Shown: one piece after another, positions 54,309 through 64,000 of the stretch
How positions within the stretch are numbered: position 1 is the stretch's first letter
Layout: each line of letters begins with the position of its first letter
Source: Adiantum capillus-veneris
Lineage: Eukaryota > Streptophyta > Polypodiopsida > Polypodiales > Pteridaceae
Reading direction: 5' to 3'
Length of the DNA stretch: 64,000 nucleotides
Assembly (NCBI GenBank): GCA_014529385.2
Contig: CM043945.1
Coordinates: 141,152,241-141,216,240 of the forward strand
Notes under the pieces: generated by a model
The model's database searches: none
Told to the model about the DNA's origin: nothing
The model's input: only the letters and a program-made list of their open reading frames with translations
Translations under genes and position numbers: made by a program

Positions 54309-55179
54309 GACATCCTACGCGTAGGATGTCTTTTTCATCAGAATTGGTTCATACTTGGCATGCTGGTAGTGCTTGGCTCATGGAACATGGCTACATGCCT
54401 GGATTTGGATATCAAAAAGTGGATTTTTGGGCTGATTTAGGCTTTAGGTCAGAAATTGGATAGAAAGTCCATCATAGATAGCAATTGAGGTCCAAATGGG
54501 TTGAAAATTGGTATATGGGCTCATTGCACCCTGGTCTTGGCTCCCATGATGTCAGTCTTTGCAAAGAAGGCCTAATTTATGCTGGAGACATCCTACACGT
54601 AGGATGTCTTTTTCATCAAAATGACATGAGATTTGTTCTGTGGGTAGTCCTTGGCTTATGGAACATGGCCATGCTATTGGATTTGGATTTGGACAAGGAT
54701 TGATGCTTGTAAGAGCCGGTGTGGTGTTTTTTGGGCTCCAAAAGTGTATTTTGAACGTGTTGGGGGTCAAAAATGATTAGAATGGCTTCAAAATTGATAT
54801 ATGGGCTCTTGATGATGATGGGATTGGATCTGGAATGAACAACCATCCTCTGCAGGCCAAAAACGTCAAATAGACATCCTACGCGTAGGATGTCTACTTC
54901 ACCAATTTTTGCTTCTGACCACACATATTGGTTGTTGATGTGTTGGTGAATATGTTGTGCAAGTTTCATGTGATTTAGACAAGATTTGCTAGGTCTATGG
55001 CCCATTATTGCCTCTATGCCCGAACTTTGCGTTTTTTCATGCATATGAGGTCAATTTTGGTCCAAATGTGATGAGACTTGGTGGATAGCATGTGAAGGTC
55101 ATTCAAAAAATGTGTATGATGAAAAATGTTGGATTTTGTGCCCAAAAGTGTCCTTGAGACATCCTACGCGTAGGATGTC
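54309..55179. repeat. Palindrome array: four 22-bp palindromes about 285 bp apart
   Basis: GACATCCTACG followed at once by its reverse complement occurs at 54309-54330, 54873-54894 and 55158-55179. At 54597-54618 there is a version with one central base changed. Spacings are 288, 276 and 285 bp. The DNA between is a decayed tandem repeat: units 1 and 2 share about 120 bp (CTCATGGAACATGGC / CTTATGGAACATGGC) and a TATATGGGCTC phrase, while unit 3 is hardly alike. The palindrome is thus far better conserved than its surroundings. Function unknown. Confidence 0.9.
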
Positions 55180-57000
55180 TCTTGATGATTTTCTCATGGA
55201 TGGTGCTCCTAGTGCCTGCCCTTGGTCCCCCTGAGTCCCTTTTAAGCCTAATTTCAACAAAAAAGTAAAATGGATAGAGAATAACTCCCTGTGTGGAATT
55301 CACAGCCTCCGAGTCGTTTTCTGGCTTTTGGAGTGCTTTTTGGTGATGAAATTTCTTGATGTTGGTCTCCATAGTTGCCCGACCCCTTGGGGATCCTTGT
55401 CGTATGGTTTTTGTCGACTTTGGCTTCACCGGAGCTTCATTTGGCAATTTGTCACTCTAGAAGCACTCGTGGTTGCATTTGCATACCTTTGATGATTTGT
55501 GGTGGTCTACCACCATAGGACTTGGTTGTTGATGGTCTAGGAAAGCCGCTCGTGAAGTTTGGTGGCAAACGGGCATGCGGTTTGGCCGCAAGAGCAATTT
55601 GACGCTTTGTGTGTCTGATGCCGTTTCTGAAGTTTAGTGACACTTCGGGTCACTTTTTGGTCATGCGGGTCACATAGACTTATTGAGCATGTCGAGATGC
55701 TCCTACCCATGAAATTCGGTAGCATTTGGTCGCCGTTTCACTGATTTCCCATTTGGTGGCCTCTTGCGGGTTTCTAGGAATTAGGGGTTTTCCTGATGGT
55801 TTTCTTCTGCCTTTGGACATCCAGGACTGGTCTCCTAGGCTAGGGTAAGCTGCCGATGAATTCTTGTTGCTTTTGGGTTAGCCATTAGGCGATCGTCTCT
55901 ACTTGTAGGTCTCTACTGCCCGCTTTGTGTGTGACCCCTACGCTAGTTTTCGCGACAGAACGACAAACATGCGCGAAAAGCTCAAGGTGGTGAGCCTACC
56001 TCTCATGTCTGGAGCTCGTCGGGTAGTCATGCGCGTCGTAGAAGCTGCTGGAAGGTCCGTCCGCTCTAGGTGGCAGAAGCTCTCTCCACAAAGTCAATAG
56101 TGAGAATGAGCTAAAAATGAAGTGAAAATTTCTTATAATGGAGGTCCCCGAACCACTTTTCATGAAATTTGACATGTGCTCCTATCTTCTTGCGAGATGC
56201 AGTTTAGGCTCAAAAATTTCTTGATTTGGACTCCATTTGCTCTGTTTACCAGAAATTTGGCATTTCGGTCAAAACCTGCCCAAAACACGCTTTTCGCTCT
56301 AGTCTCATAATTGCACCCCCACTGTACCATAGGTTGTCCTATAGGCACTTCTAATCCCCATATTTTTTGTTTTTCATTACGATTGTTTTTCACCTACTTT
56401 TTATATTTTTGAAGTTTTTCTGTCGAAAATTAGCAAAATTAAAAAGAAAATAGCAAATCATTCCCAGAAAATCTCCAAAAATCATAATAAATCACAAACA
56501 TCTCCGCAAAACATTATATACACTTACATGCAATTTTTATGGCCAGCTTTCTCTGTTTTACCCATATTTTGCCCGAAAAATGGCTATTTCTACTTATATA
56601 CACACACCTAGAGGATTGATTTGACGTTTGGCCCCATATACCTATAGATACATGCTGTATAAGGGCATATGTACTTGGGTTACTCTAGAAAATTTTACAA
56701 TCAAACAACCACCCTTAAAATAGTCAAAAATCATGCTCTTTCTGCTATTGGTTCCGCATTTGAGAATGCCTCCCCCCCTCCTAGCCGGAGTCCTCCCGGA
56801 CGACAAGGTATCGCCTCGGAATATGTGCCGTGTATAGGTTGAAAAAGTTTTGCTAATTCTTGGACGATTAATGTGGCCCTATTTTATGCATACTCGGTCA
56901 ATGCATGGAAAAATTAATGCTGTGAAAGAGAAGGGAATAAGCAAGATGCTTATTGGCATTCGCCGTCGAGGTTTCGTGTTTTCTTTGTAAGTAAGAGCTG
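55180..57000. other. No gene seen; purine tract near 56770
   Basis: Non-coding on both strands. On the minus strand AGGAGGGGGGAGGC at about 56767-56780 looks like a polypurine tract, so a 3' LTR of the 57.5-64 kb element could begin near 56758 (TGCGGAACC) and run left over the palindrome array. Without the partner LTR this cannot be decided. Confidence 0.4.
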
Positions 57001-57490
57001 TAACTCTATTGCTCTCTATTTAATTTTCTTTTTTGCAAAAGGCAATTGCTTTGCTAACACTGTTGATAGAGCCGTAGCTGTTTCTATGGAGAGGATTGGC
57101 TTGGTCGGAATGGCTATGGGCCGTATTGCCTTTGCTTTCCATTGGTATTTTTCTTCTGTCGGTTTTTGTAGATGTTTGGCTACTTATTTTGTTGTTACTA
57201 TTTTGTTGTTGATTGGCATCCACATGAGTCAGCTTTTCTTTTTCAAATGCAGCTGTCTGCCTTCCGTTGTTGCTTGTACTAAAGGGAGTTCCTTTTGCTT
57301 TTGTTTTGGTATCCAAATGCGAGCGACATTTGGGTTATTTGCTGAGCATTTTCTTTGGGATCCATATCTGTTTTATGCTCTTGGTTTTTGGTTGAACCAT
57401 CTGCTTCATTGGAACTCTTTTTTTGCATTGTTGTTTGTCTACCATGTCATTTCTATCCTTCCGCATCCATACTTGTTTCCCTTGTTTTGG
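57000..57490 (-). other. Polar tail after the second protease frame
   Basis: The minus strand gives Lys/Gln/Asn/Ser-rich text (57020-57316: DTKTKAKGTPFSTSNNGR and QQQNSNNKISSQTSTKTDRR). It could be a low-complexity extension of the protease frame or leader-type DNA. The hydrophobic open frame on the plus strand (57086-57622) is its antisense shadow. Confidence 0.4.
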
Positions 57491-58081
57491 TTACCTAAAT
57501 CTTTGCATTGTGGCGGACTTCGTATGTCTGTAATTAGCATGGTTGGCCTTTACCTGATTGTTGGTCTCGGGTATCATATTGTTCTTTGGTGGAATTTTTT
57601 CTTTTGGCTCTTTTTCCAGTGATTGCATGGCTTGCAGCTGATTATTCTGGTATTGATGAGAAAAGGCTATCACCTGTTGTTCATGTGCATGCTGAATTTT
57701 GACTGCCTTTGCATTCCAATCTATTTGCACATTGTACTCTTTTTGCCAAGGTTGCCCCAACATCATTGGGTGTTGTGTGCTTTCATCCTCCACCACATAG
57801 AATTTGTGTGGGTAAATATATTGGTGAATTTGTACATGCAATATAGTCCATCCCAATGTTTTCAACGGGTGTGATGTACTACTTTCCAGCACTTCAGGAG
57901 TAGGATGAAGTTGACATGTGGATTTGAGCTGTTGGTACAATCCGTAAGAGATCAAATTTTCTTGAGCTCCTGAATCAAGCAATGCCATCGATTCAACTTG
58001 ATTGTTGCCCACTTTGACTACAATTATTGGCTCCACTTTGTCTTCATCCAACTTCGTCAGTCGAATGGCATTGATTCGCAA
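57491..58081 (-). pseudogene. Second retropepsin-like frame, downstream of integrase (fossil)
   Basis: A 196-codon frame with a Ty3-type aspartic protease: VESMALLDSGAQENLISYGL (active-site Asp36) and HPMMLGQPWQKEYNVQIDW (residues 104-122, the ILG-PWL motif), followed by a polar tail. It starts about 25 bases after the integrase frame ends, on the same strand. The element already has a protease in the usual place (60448-61449), and the two differ strongly in sequence. It may be a true extra domain or the start of another element captured here. No reverse transcriptase follows it. Confidence 0.75.
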
Positions 58082-58105
58082 TGGTGCTCCACTTTGTTGT
58101 TGTTG

Positions 58106-59491
58106 TCACAGAAGGCATCGTTTTGCAATGCGTTCCTTTGCTTCTGCCTGAGCTTCCTCTTGTACTCGTTGTTTTTCCTTCATTCGTTGTTTTCCTTGAT
58201 GCATTTGTTGGAGCATCTTCTGTGTAAGTGGTAGATGATATTTCTTTAGTAGACATCCAATAATCCAGTTTGGCATTTCTTCACCTGCTAATGTAGCAAG
58301 CTTGACAGCTCCACTTTGTGATAGATCACTAATCACAAAGGGTCCCATCCCTCGCTTTTTAATTTTCTTGGCATGTTGCTTCAAAGTATAAACAAGTATG
58401 TAATCACCTGTTTTGAACTCTTTAGTGCGCACATGTTTGTCAAAGAATTCTTTTGGTCTTCTCTTTTTAGAATAGATTGAAGCTACAGCTCTCAAGCGTA
58501 GCTCATCTAGATTTTCAAGATCATCTATTCTTGAAGAGAGCTCATGCCCTTTCCATTGTAAGTGTTTTGCTACTAGTAGATTTGGAGTTAAAAACTCTAT
58601 GGGTAGTATAACATTTAGGCTAAACACCATGTTGTACGGTGTTGTTCCTATCAATGTTTTGTAAGCTACCCTGTATGCCCATAGTGTTGAGTGTAGCTGT
58701 TGATCTCAATCTGTTCTTGATTCTGACACTATTTTAGTGAGAATTGTGCATAATGTTTTGGCATGTGGATGGTATGGAGCAGATTTCCTATGTATGACCA
58801 TTAATTCCTCTAGCAGATATTCAATGACTTCATTGAGAAAATGTGTCCCACGGTCACTGACAATTTCTATTGGTAACTCGTATCATACAAAAACATTCTC
58901 ATACAAAAATTGTGCAGTGGTGCGTGCATCTGCTTTTTGTGTTGCCTTGGCTTCGACCCATTTTGTGAGATAGTCCATAGCCACAATGATATATTGGGTA
59001 TGGGTGCGATATGCAGCGGGTGAGATAGGTCCCACAAAATTAATGCCCAATTTTGCAAATGCTCTTGCTCCCATCATTGGCCGTAGTGGCATCTCATCTC
59101 TTTTTATTGGCACCTTGGTGCGCTGACTTGCATCACAACGCTTTACAAACTCTTCAGCATCCATGTGCAATGTAGGCCACCAAATTCCTGCGGTTAAGAC
59201 AATTTTTGTCGTCTTATCGCCCGAAAAATGGCCTCCACTTATTTCGCTATGTGCATGTTCTAGAATCGGCAGGTATTCGCTTTCACTTTCACAGATTCTA
59301 AGTTGATTGTCCTTTCCTTGCTTATAGAGTTGGTTCCCAATGAACTGAAAGTCACGAGCTTCCAGCTCTATATCTTTTTTCCATGCTCTTGTGATGTTCT
59401 CAGGGAACGTCTTGGTGATTAAGAAATCAATGATATATTGACTCCATGCAGACCTGCAATGTTTACCTGAAACAATGTCTGGAAAATCCAT
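58106..59491 (-). pseudogene. Ty3 integrase (fossil)
   Basis: 58883-59491 holds the zinc-binding part (HAHSEISGGHFSGDKTTKIV, WWPTLHMDAEEFVKRCDASQ) and the first half of the core (FAKLGINFVGPISPAAYRTH, YIIVAMDYLTKWVEAKA). 58106-58654 holds the end of the core and the C-terminal region (TPYNMVFSLNVILPIEF, FKTGDYILVYTLKQH, MGPFVISDLSQSGAVKLATLAGE). Confidence 0.88.
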
Positions 59492-59494
59492 TGT

Positions 59495-60053
59495 TCAGTC
59501 TCCAGGTTGAGCCAGAATACTTCCAATGGCATATGCAGAAGCATCAATGTGAACATGGAATATCTTTTCCCAATCTGGTGCCTTCAGTACATGTGCTGAT
59601 ATCAGGTTTTCCTTCAGCTTTTGGGATGAAGTTTCACACTCCTCGGTCCAATTGAAATTGACTAGCGAACGATATAGAGGTTGTGCGATAACCACATACA
59701 TGTATATGAATCTTCGATAATATCCGCAGTGTCCCATGAAGGATTGCACTGTTTTTTATTAGGAATGGGTAGGTGTACAATGACTTTGAATTTGTCTACG
59801 TCAGTTGTTATGCCATTTCTTGAGACAATGTGTCCTAAGATGCGGCCTTGCTTAACCATGAATACACACTTTCCGGGTTAAGACAGATTTGATATGTCCT
59901 GCATTTTTCAAAGACCTTTTGCAAATGGTCAATATTTTCCTCAAATAGAAGAGAGTGCACACAAAGATCATCCATGTAAATTTCTAAGAATATTCTTAGG
60001 TATTCTTTGAACGCATGCGTCATTAACCTTTGGAAGGTAGCTGGGGTACACAA
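59495..60053 (-). pseudogene. Ty3 reverse transcriptase and RNase H remnants (fossil)
   Basis: 59835-60053: ATFQRLMTHAFKEYLRIFLEIYMDDLCVHS holds the palm with its YMDD box; ENIDHLQKVFEKCR follows. 59495-59749: MGHCGYYRRFIYMY and the RNase H start (APDWEKIFHVHIDASAYAIGSILAQ). The wording is of the common Ty3 type. The RNase H region is shorter than usual. Confidence 0.85.
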
Positions 60054-60460
60054 TCCTCTGCTTTTACAAGCATCAAATAGTGAGTTTTACCTTTTATCCT
60101 GGGCATCAGGTTCTCTCTTGCTTTGGTTCCTGCTCGTTTCCTCCTATAGCGTTCCTGGCGTCTAGGGTGTTGATTAGCAAAATCATAAAACTTGATATTC
60201 TCGGTTTCCCTTCCACGCTCACTTGAGGTGTCTGAACACTCATTATCTGCATCATCATTTACTTCTAGATCTTCAGAGGAGTTATAAAACTCTTCTTGTT
60301 CTGGTGGTTCTACCGTCTCATCTTCTCCAGGTATAATGTTTACCATGTAGTAGGGTAGCACATCATAGCCATCCTTATCGCAAAATTTTATTGTTGGACT
60401 ATCTATAATGGTATAGACATCCAATGTTGATAGTATGTGTTCCCATTCTAGAGGTTCCAA
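60054..60460 (-). pseudogene. Ty3 protease-RT linker (fossil)
   Basis: The frame 60023-60460 begins PLEWEHILSTLDVYTI, passes an acidic stretch (EPPEQEEFYNSSEDLEVNDDADNECSD) and ends in a basic, reverse-transcriptase-side segment. It connects the protease frame to the RT remnant. Confidence 0.6.
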
Positions 60461-61449
60461 GGCATCTTTAGGGAAAGGTTCCAGAATATACTCCTTTCCT
60501 CAATTGCTCTCTCTAAGACGCATTCTTCTCTTCTTAAGCTTCTACAATGTGAAGCTCCACACATCCATAGCTCTTTTTGTTGCCCTAACAATGCCGGAAT
60601 TTTTGATCTTGCTACTGTAGCTGAATCAAACTCTTCCACAGGTGTTTGGTTCACATCTTTGTAACTATGGTCTTTCAGGTATATTTTAGTTGTTGTCTCG
60701 CCATGTCTGAGGCATATGTGGTCGTAACCCCAATCTTGGACCATCTTCAATTGTCGCATGAATGGTCGTCCCAAGATGATCTCATAATTGTTCTTTTTGT
60801 TGAAATCGACTATTGCAAATGTATGCTCATACTCGATTCCGCACGAAGTGACAATCACTTTTTCTAAAAGTCCTAGAGGCTTCTCCATGAACCCATATGC
60901 CAATTGCAATTTCATTATGGAAGCCCTCAAAGCTGGTTTTTCCCATTTTTTCCAGATTTCCTTGGTGGCGATAGAAAATCCCACTCCACTGTCAAGAATA
61001 GCTTTGGACACTACTCCTTGGAATTCTACTGGTAGCGTGGTGTTTCCATCTTCTCCCTCACAATACTCTCCAACCTTGTTTAATGGTAATGGCCTAGTGT
61101 TTAGTTGAGGCCTTTCCAACTCTTTGATCCCTTCCTGTAGCTTCAAGGTGGGGTCTTTCACTCCAAATTTTTCTAGGAATTTACCTACTGTGGTCCACAT
61201 GTTTGGCCGTAACCTTAGGAGTTTTGCTAATGTGATGGTGCATGCCACCAGAGTGGACCACAACTCAATCAATCCTTGCGAATTGATCACTTTGTTAGAA
61301 GAAAGTATTTGAGATGGGATAGCTCTCACTTCTGACTTGGCTTCATACTCTCCTAGGTAAGAGGGTAAAGTTCTCAGCGAGTCTGGTTGGCTGTGCCCTG
61401 AACTAATTGATCCTTGGTCTCCCCCTTGTGAATGTATCTCAAAGTTCAT
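60461..61449 (-). pseudogene. Ty3 protease, usual position (fossil)
   Basis: Frame 60448-61449 (333 codons). A helical N-terminal part is followed by the protease: VSKAILDSGVGFSIATKEIW (active-site Asp at residue 153) and NYEIILGRPFMRQLKMVQDWG (the ILGRPF motif). This is the protease expected between gag and reverse transcriptase. Confidence 0.85.
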
Positions 61450-61505
61450 TTGTGACCTTGCCTCAAATTCTTCAATAGGAGGTAAGATTACATTCTCTTA
61501 TTTTC

Positions 61506-62521
61506 TCATGCTTCACGGATTTTCTTCCACAGATCGTCTAGACCGTTACAGTCCATACCCATTTCTGCCAACGTTTTAGGCTGGAACCTGTCACTTGCCT
61601 TATCTGTTGTATTTGGCACTATGATAGGCTCTCCTCTGGACTCATAGACATTAGTGAGTCTTTCATTTGTTTCTACTTGTTTCTCTAAAGTTGGTTGGAT
61701 AGGGGTTGGAGCCGGTGCCTCATGCCAATTTGCAGGTTTACCCAACGGGTCTTCCATCAATGATTGAGCTGTTTCAATCATCCTTTTACATATTTCCAAT
61801 CTTTTTTTTCTATTTCTGCATATGGATAAGTCATCCACCTTTGCTCCTGGGTTTGGTTCTTTTTAAGTCTAGCTTCGTAAGCCTTTAGAAGCGCATCCAA
61901 CTGCTCGTTTACCTTGCCAGCCATTACCGATCCTCCTGATCCGGCACTTTTGAGCTCTGCTGTTTCCTTGGTTGCTATGGTTGTCGTGGTGTGTGAGCTT
62001 AAGCTAGCAAGATCCTCTAACCGCTTTAATCTATCCTTTGTATGTTTCAACTCCTCGGATAGAGTTGTTTGCTCTTGTTCCTTCCTGGCTTTCATACGAG
62101 CCTTTATAGCTTTCCAAGTGCTTCTCTGATATTTCGTTTCTGAACTTTGGGCATTAGTTTTTGGCTCTTCAACTATGGGTTCATTTGTCATTATTTGAGC
62201 TTGGGCTCGTGTTACTGCCTGAATAAGTATGATTGTTTCATTTTCTGACCCTTCACTGGAAGGTACTGTTTCTAGCATGTTCAAGGTGGTTTTTGCTCCT
62301 TTGCTCGGGTTTTTAGGGCAATCGAGAATCAAATGAGTAACTCCACACTCAGTGCAATATGCGTTGACTCTAATGATTTCATCATGAGGACAGTCTCTCA
62401 GCCAATGGTCTCCACCACACTTGTAGCAGGGTCCCTTGGGTTGTTGAGGTGCTCCTTGAGCTCCCCTTTGTTGGCATGCATGTCTGTGTCCGCCCATGCC
62501 TCCATTGTCTATGAACAACAA
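61506..62521 (-). pseudogene. Ty3 gag C-terminal part with two zinc knuckles (fossil)
   Basis: Frame 61778-62521 has two knuckles close together: CYKCGGDHWLRDC and CTECGVTHLILDC (C-x2-C-x3-H-x4-C, one residue shorter than the usual spacing). A coiled-coil, Glu/Lys-rich part follows (EELKHTKDRLKRLEDL). 61506-61838 ends with MDCNGLDDLWKKIRE. RNA binding is the family role. Confidence 0.85.
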
Positions 62522-63347
62522 TGTTCATTCATCTAAGCTATATCTTCCTTCTTTTGCTACCTGTGCAAATGTTGGTGGTCTTGTACTTCCTATCATGCTC
62601 CATGGTTCTGGTGTCAAGGGTTCTTCCAGTGGATAATAGATTGGGTTTGCCCCATATCCATTGGGATCTTCATAATATGCATGCATAGGCACCAAAGCCT
62701 TATCCTCTGATTCAGTTACGGTTGGTGTGTATCTTATACCGACTGGTCATAATCCTAGTAGGGGTGGTTGTTGCCCCAACACTGGTTGTGGTCTTTCTAC
62801 ACCTACAGGTCCTAGTAGGTTGCTTGCTTGATATCTAGGCATCGGTGGAGCTTGAGGAGAAGCTACCGGAGCTTGGGGAGCGTAAGGTCTCTCTCTCACA
62901 TATCCCTTGTTATAATAACATTCCTCTGTCCCATGGTTTGTCCATTTTCGTTCAATAGCACACCACTTGGGTTGTTTAGCATGGCGTACGAGTTAATCTT
63001 TTTTAGCACTTCATCTACAAGATGCTCTTGGTTTACAGCTACTTCTCCTTTCAGTGTTGTCTTAGAAAACTTTCTTCCACTTTGTTGTGAAGATGAATCG
63101 TCATAAAGGTCCTTGAACTCCCACTCTTTGTAGACCGCACAATTGTCCACAAGGTAAAGAGCTTCCTTGGTCAACTCATTCAACATCGTGCTCCTCTTCA
63201 TATGTGAGTCTTTCTAGAGATCAGCATTCCTTAGTCTCTGAATGAATATCAGCATGAGCCTGGACTAAGTTGGCAGTTCTTCCACAGGACAGAACTTAAC
63301 ATATCTTTTGGTCTTAGGGATGCTTTTCGTACAGTTTATCCATCTTT
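62522..63347 (-). pseudogene. Ty3 gag middle part (fossil)
   Basis: Frame 62896-63201 (TMLNELTKEALYLVDNCAVYKEWEFKDLYDD, LVDEVLKKINSY) lies between the gag core and the zinc knuckles. The rest is Pro/Gly-rich in reading. No separate domain recognised. Confidence 0.55.
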
Positions 63348-64000
63348 CTATTTGAATTTATGGATTTGTGAGACGGTATTATGAGCTATCCCCCTTTGTG
63401 AGAATTCCTCGATAAATTCGTCAAACACTTCCTCCATAGACTCAAAGTCTCTACGCTCTACAGAGTTAAACCAAGTGGCAGCATTATCCTCTAGGGTTAG
63501 TCCAAACCCTGCAAATTGGGTAGGGAAGTCTAACACCTCTTCGGCTCTAATTACACGCACAAAGGCTGTTACATGATCTCTTGGGTCTCTGCTTCCTGTG
63601 TATTTCTTGTTTACCCACTTTTGCACTTGAGAAGGTCTAATTCTCGGATGGTCTACAAACCTTATCATTGGATCTCCACGTCCTAATCGATATACCTCCT
63701 CAGGTCTTCTGTAATAGGCTGGTTCCTCTCCCTGTGGTGCTACTAAGCCATAATTTCTAACAGATCTCGCTGGAGGTGGTTCATCTCTTCGAACTCGTTC
63801 CATGGGTGGTCCTCCAAGCTCTGTTGGCCCTTGAGTCTTTGGATTACTCTCTCCTTGATACTTTGAATAGAGGGGTGGTTCTTGAAAATCCCTTAGCCCT
63901 TGTGCGGCTTGATAACCCTCTCGGTTTCGGTCTTGTTCCAATGTTGCACTCTGTCGAAGGCATGCCTGCAATGATGGCTGGTTTAGTGGTTGGTTTTGGT
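63348..64000 (-). pseudogene. Ty3 gag core (fossil)
   Basis: Frame 63348-63971 shows a Pro/Arg-rich N-terminal part, then the gag core: RPSQVQKWVNKKYTGSRDP, AGFGLTLEDNAATWFNSV and FEEFIEEF-like MEEVFDEFIEEFSQR. The pattern W-------D-----F----A--WF is the retrotransposon gag signature. The N-terminus may lie beyond the window. Confidence 0.85.

Larger units (their letters stand above)
57491..64000 (-). mobile_element. Ty3 element, gag-pro-pol plus extra protease, runs off the right edge
   Basis: A Ty3 element on the minus strand with gag, double zinc knuckle, protease, reverse transcriptase, RNase H and integrase in order from right to left, then a further retropepsin-like frame. No LTR pair is inside the window; the 5' LTR must be beyond 64000. 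Only one RNase H is seen, so it is not of the Tat type at 31-40 kb, and no chromodomain was found. Broken, with several breaks. Confidence 0.85.

Noticed and set aside
54309-55179. Palindrome array as part of the dispersed repeat R, which also has a period of about 285 bp
   Set aside because: Similar period but no shared sequence between the two could be found by eye.
57086-57622. Plus-strand 178-codon hydrophobic frame resembling a membrane protein
   Set aside because: It lies antisense to the second protease frame and its Lys/Gln-rich tail. Antisense of polar A-rich codons gives Phe/Leu-rich text, and no family resemblance is seen.

Overview
The window looks like intergenic DNA from a vascular plant with a large, repeat-rich nuclear genome. 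The evidence is the mix of element types: Tnt1/Tork-like Ty1/copia elements, a Ty3 chromovirus with a chromodomain, a Tat-type Ty3 element with a second RNase H, CACTA and hAT transposase remnants, a LINE remnant, and long GA/CT microsatellites. A fern or gymnosperm would fit, but nothing here fixes the species. I see no intact host gene, rRNA, tRNA or CRISPR array, and no organelle DNA. Element boundaries below rest on paired LTRs, target-site duplications (TSDs), primer sites and polypurine tracts that can be read directly. Percent differences between LTRs are counts by eye.

Layout. 1-0.4 kb: copia scrap. 1.08-13.11 kb: Ty3 chromovirus (+) with 153-bp LTRs and TSD aaagg. It is split by a 5.3-kb copia element on the minus strand (3467-8800, TSD agtac) and by a 923-bp solo LTR (10910-11832, TSD aagag). 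13.1-16.3 kb: decayed copy of an uncharacterised long reading frame (minus). 16.4-18.6 kb: copia and Ty3 scraps. 18.6-25.3 kb: mostly gene-free, with a CCAAT/ATTGG cluster, a LINE remnant, microsatellites and a decayed acidic reading frame. 25.35-29.08 kb: copia derivative with both LTRs and TSD ttttg, but without recognisable integrase or reverse transcriptase. 30.35-40.68 kb: CACTA-type transposon remnant split by a young, nearly whole Tat-like Ty3 element (31254-39964). 40.7-43 kb: dispersed repeat, then a hAT transposase remnant. 43.2-46.8 kb: kinase-like host pseudogene (minus) with a companion frame, two tandem arrays and a TATA candidate. 47-49 kb: second and third copies of the dispersed repeat. 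48.98-49.8 kb: copia LTR plus RNase H scrap. 50.4-54.1 kb: better copy of the uncharacterised long frame, ending at a polypurine tract and LTR edge. 54.3-55.2 kb: four copies of a 22-bp palindrome about 285 bp apart. 57.5-64 kb: Ty3 gag-pro-pol (minus), running off the right edge, with an extra retropepsin-like frame beyond the integrase.

The strongest leads for something undescribed are at 50-64 kb. They are a long coiled-coil protein family seen twice, a conserved palindrome array just upstream of one copy, and a second aspartic-protease domain downstream of integrase. All three lie on the same strand and could belong to one very large LTR element whose other LTR lies outside the window. 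That last step is inference.
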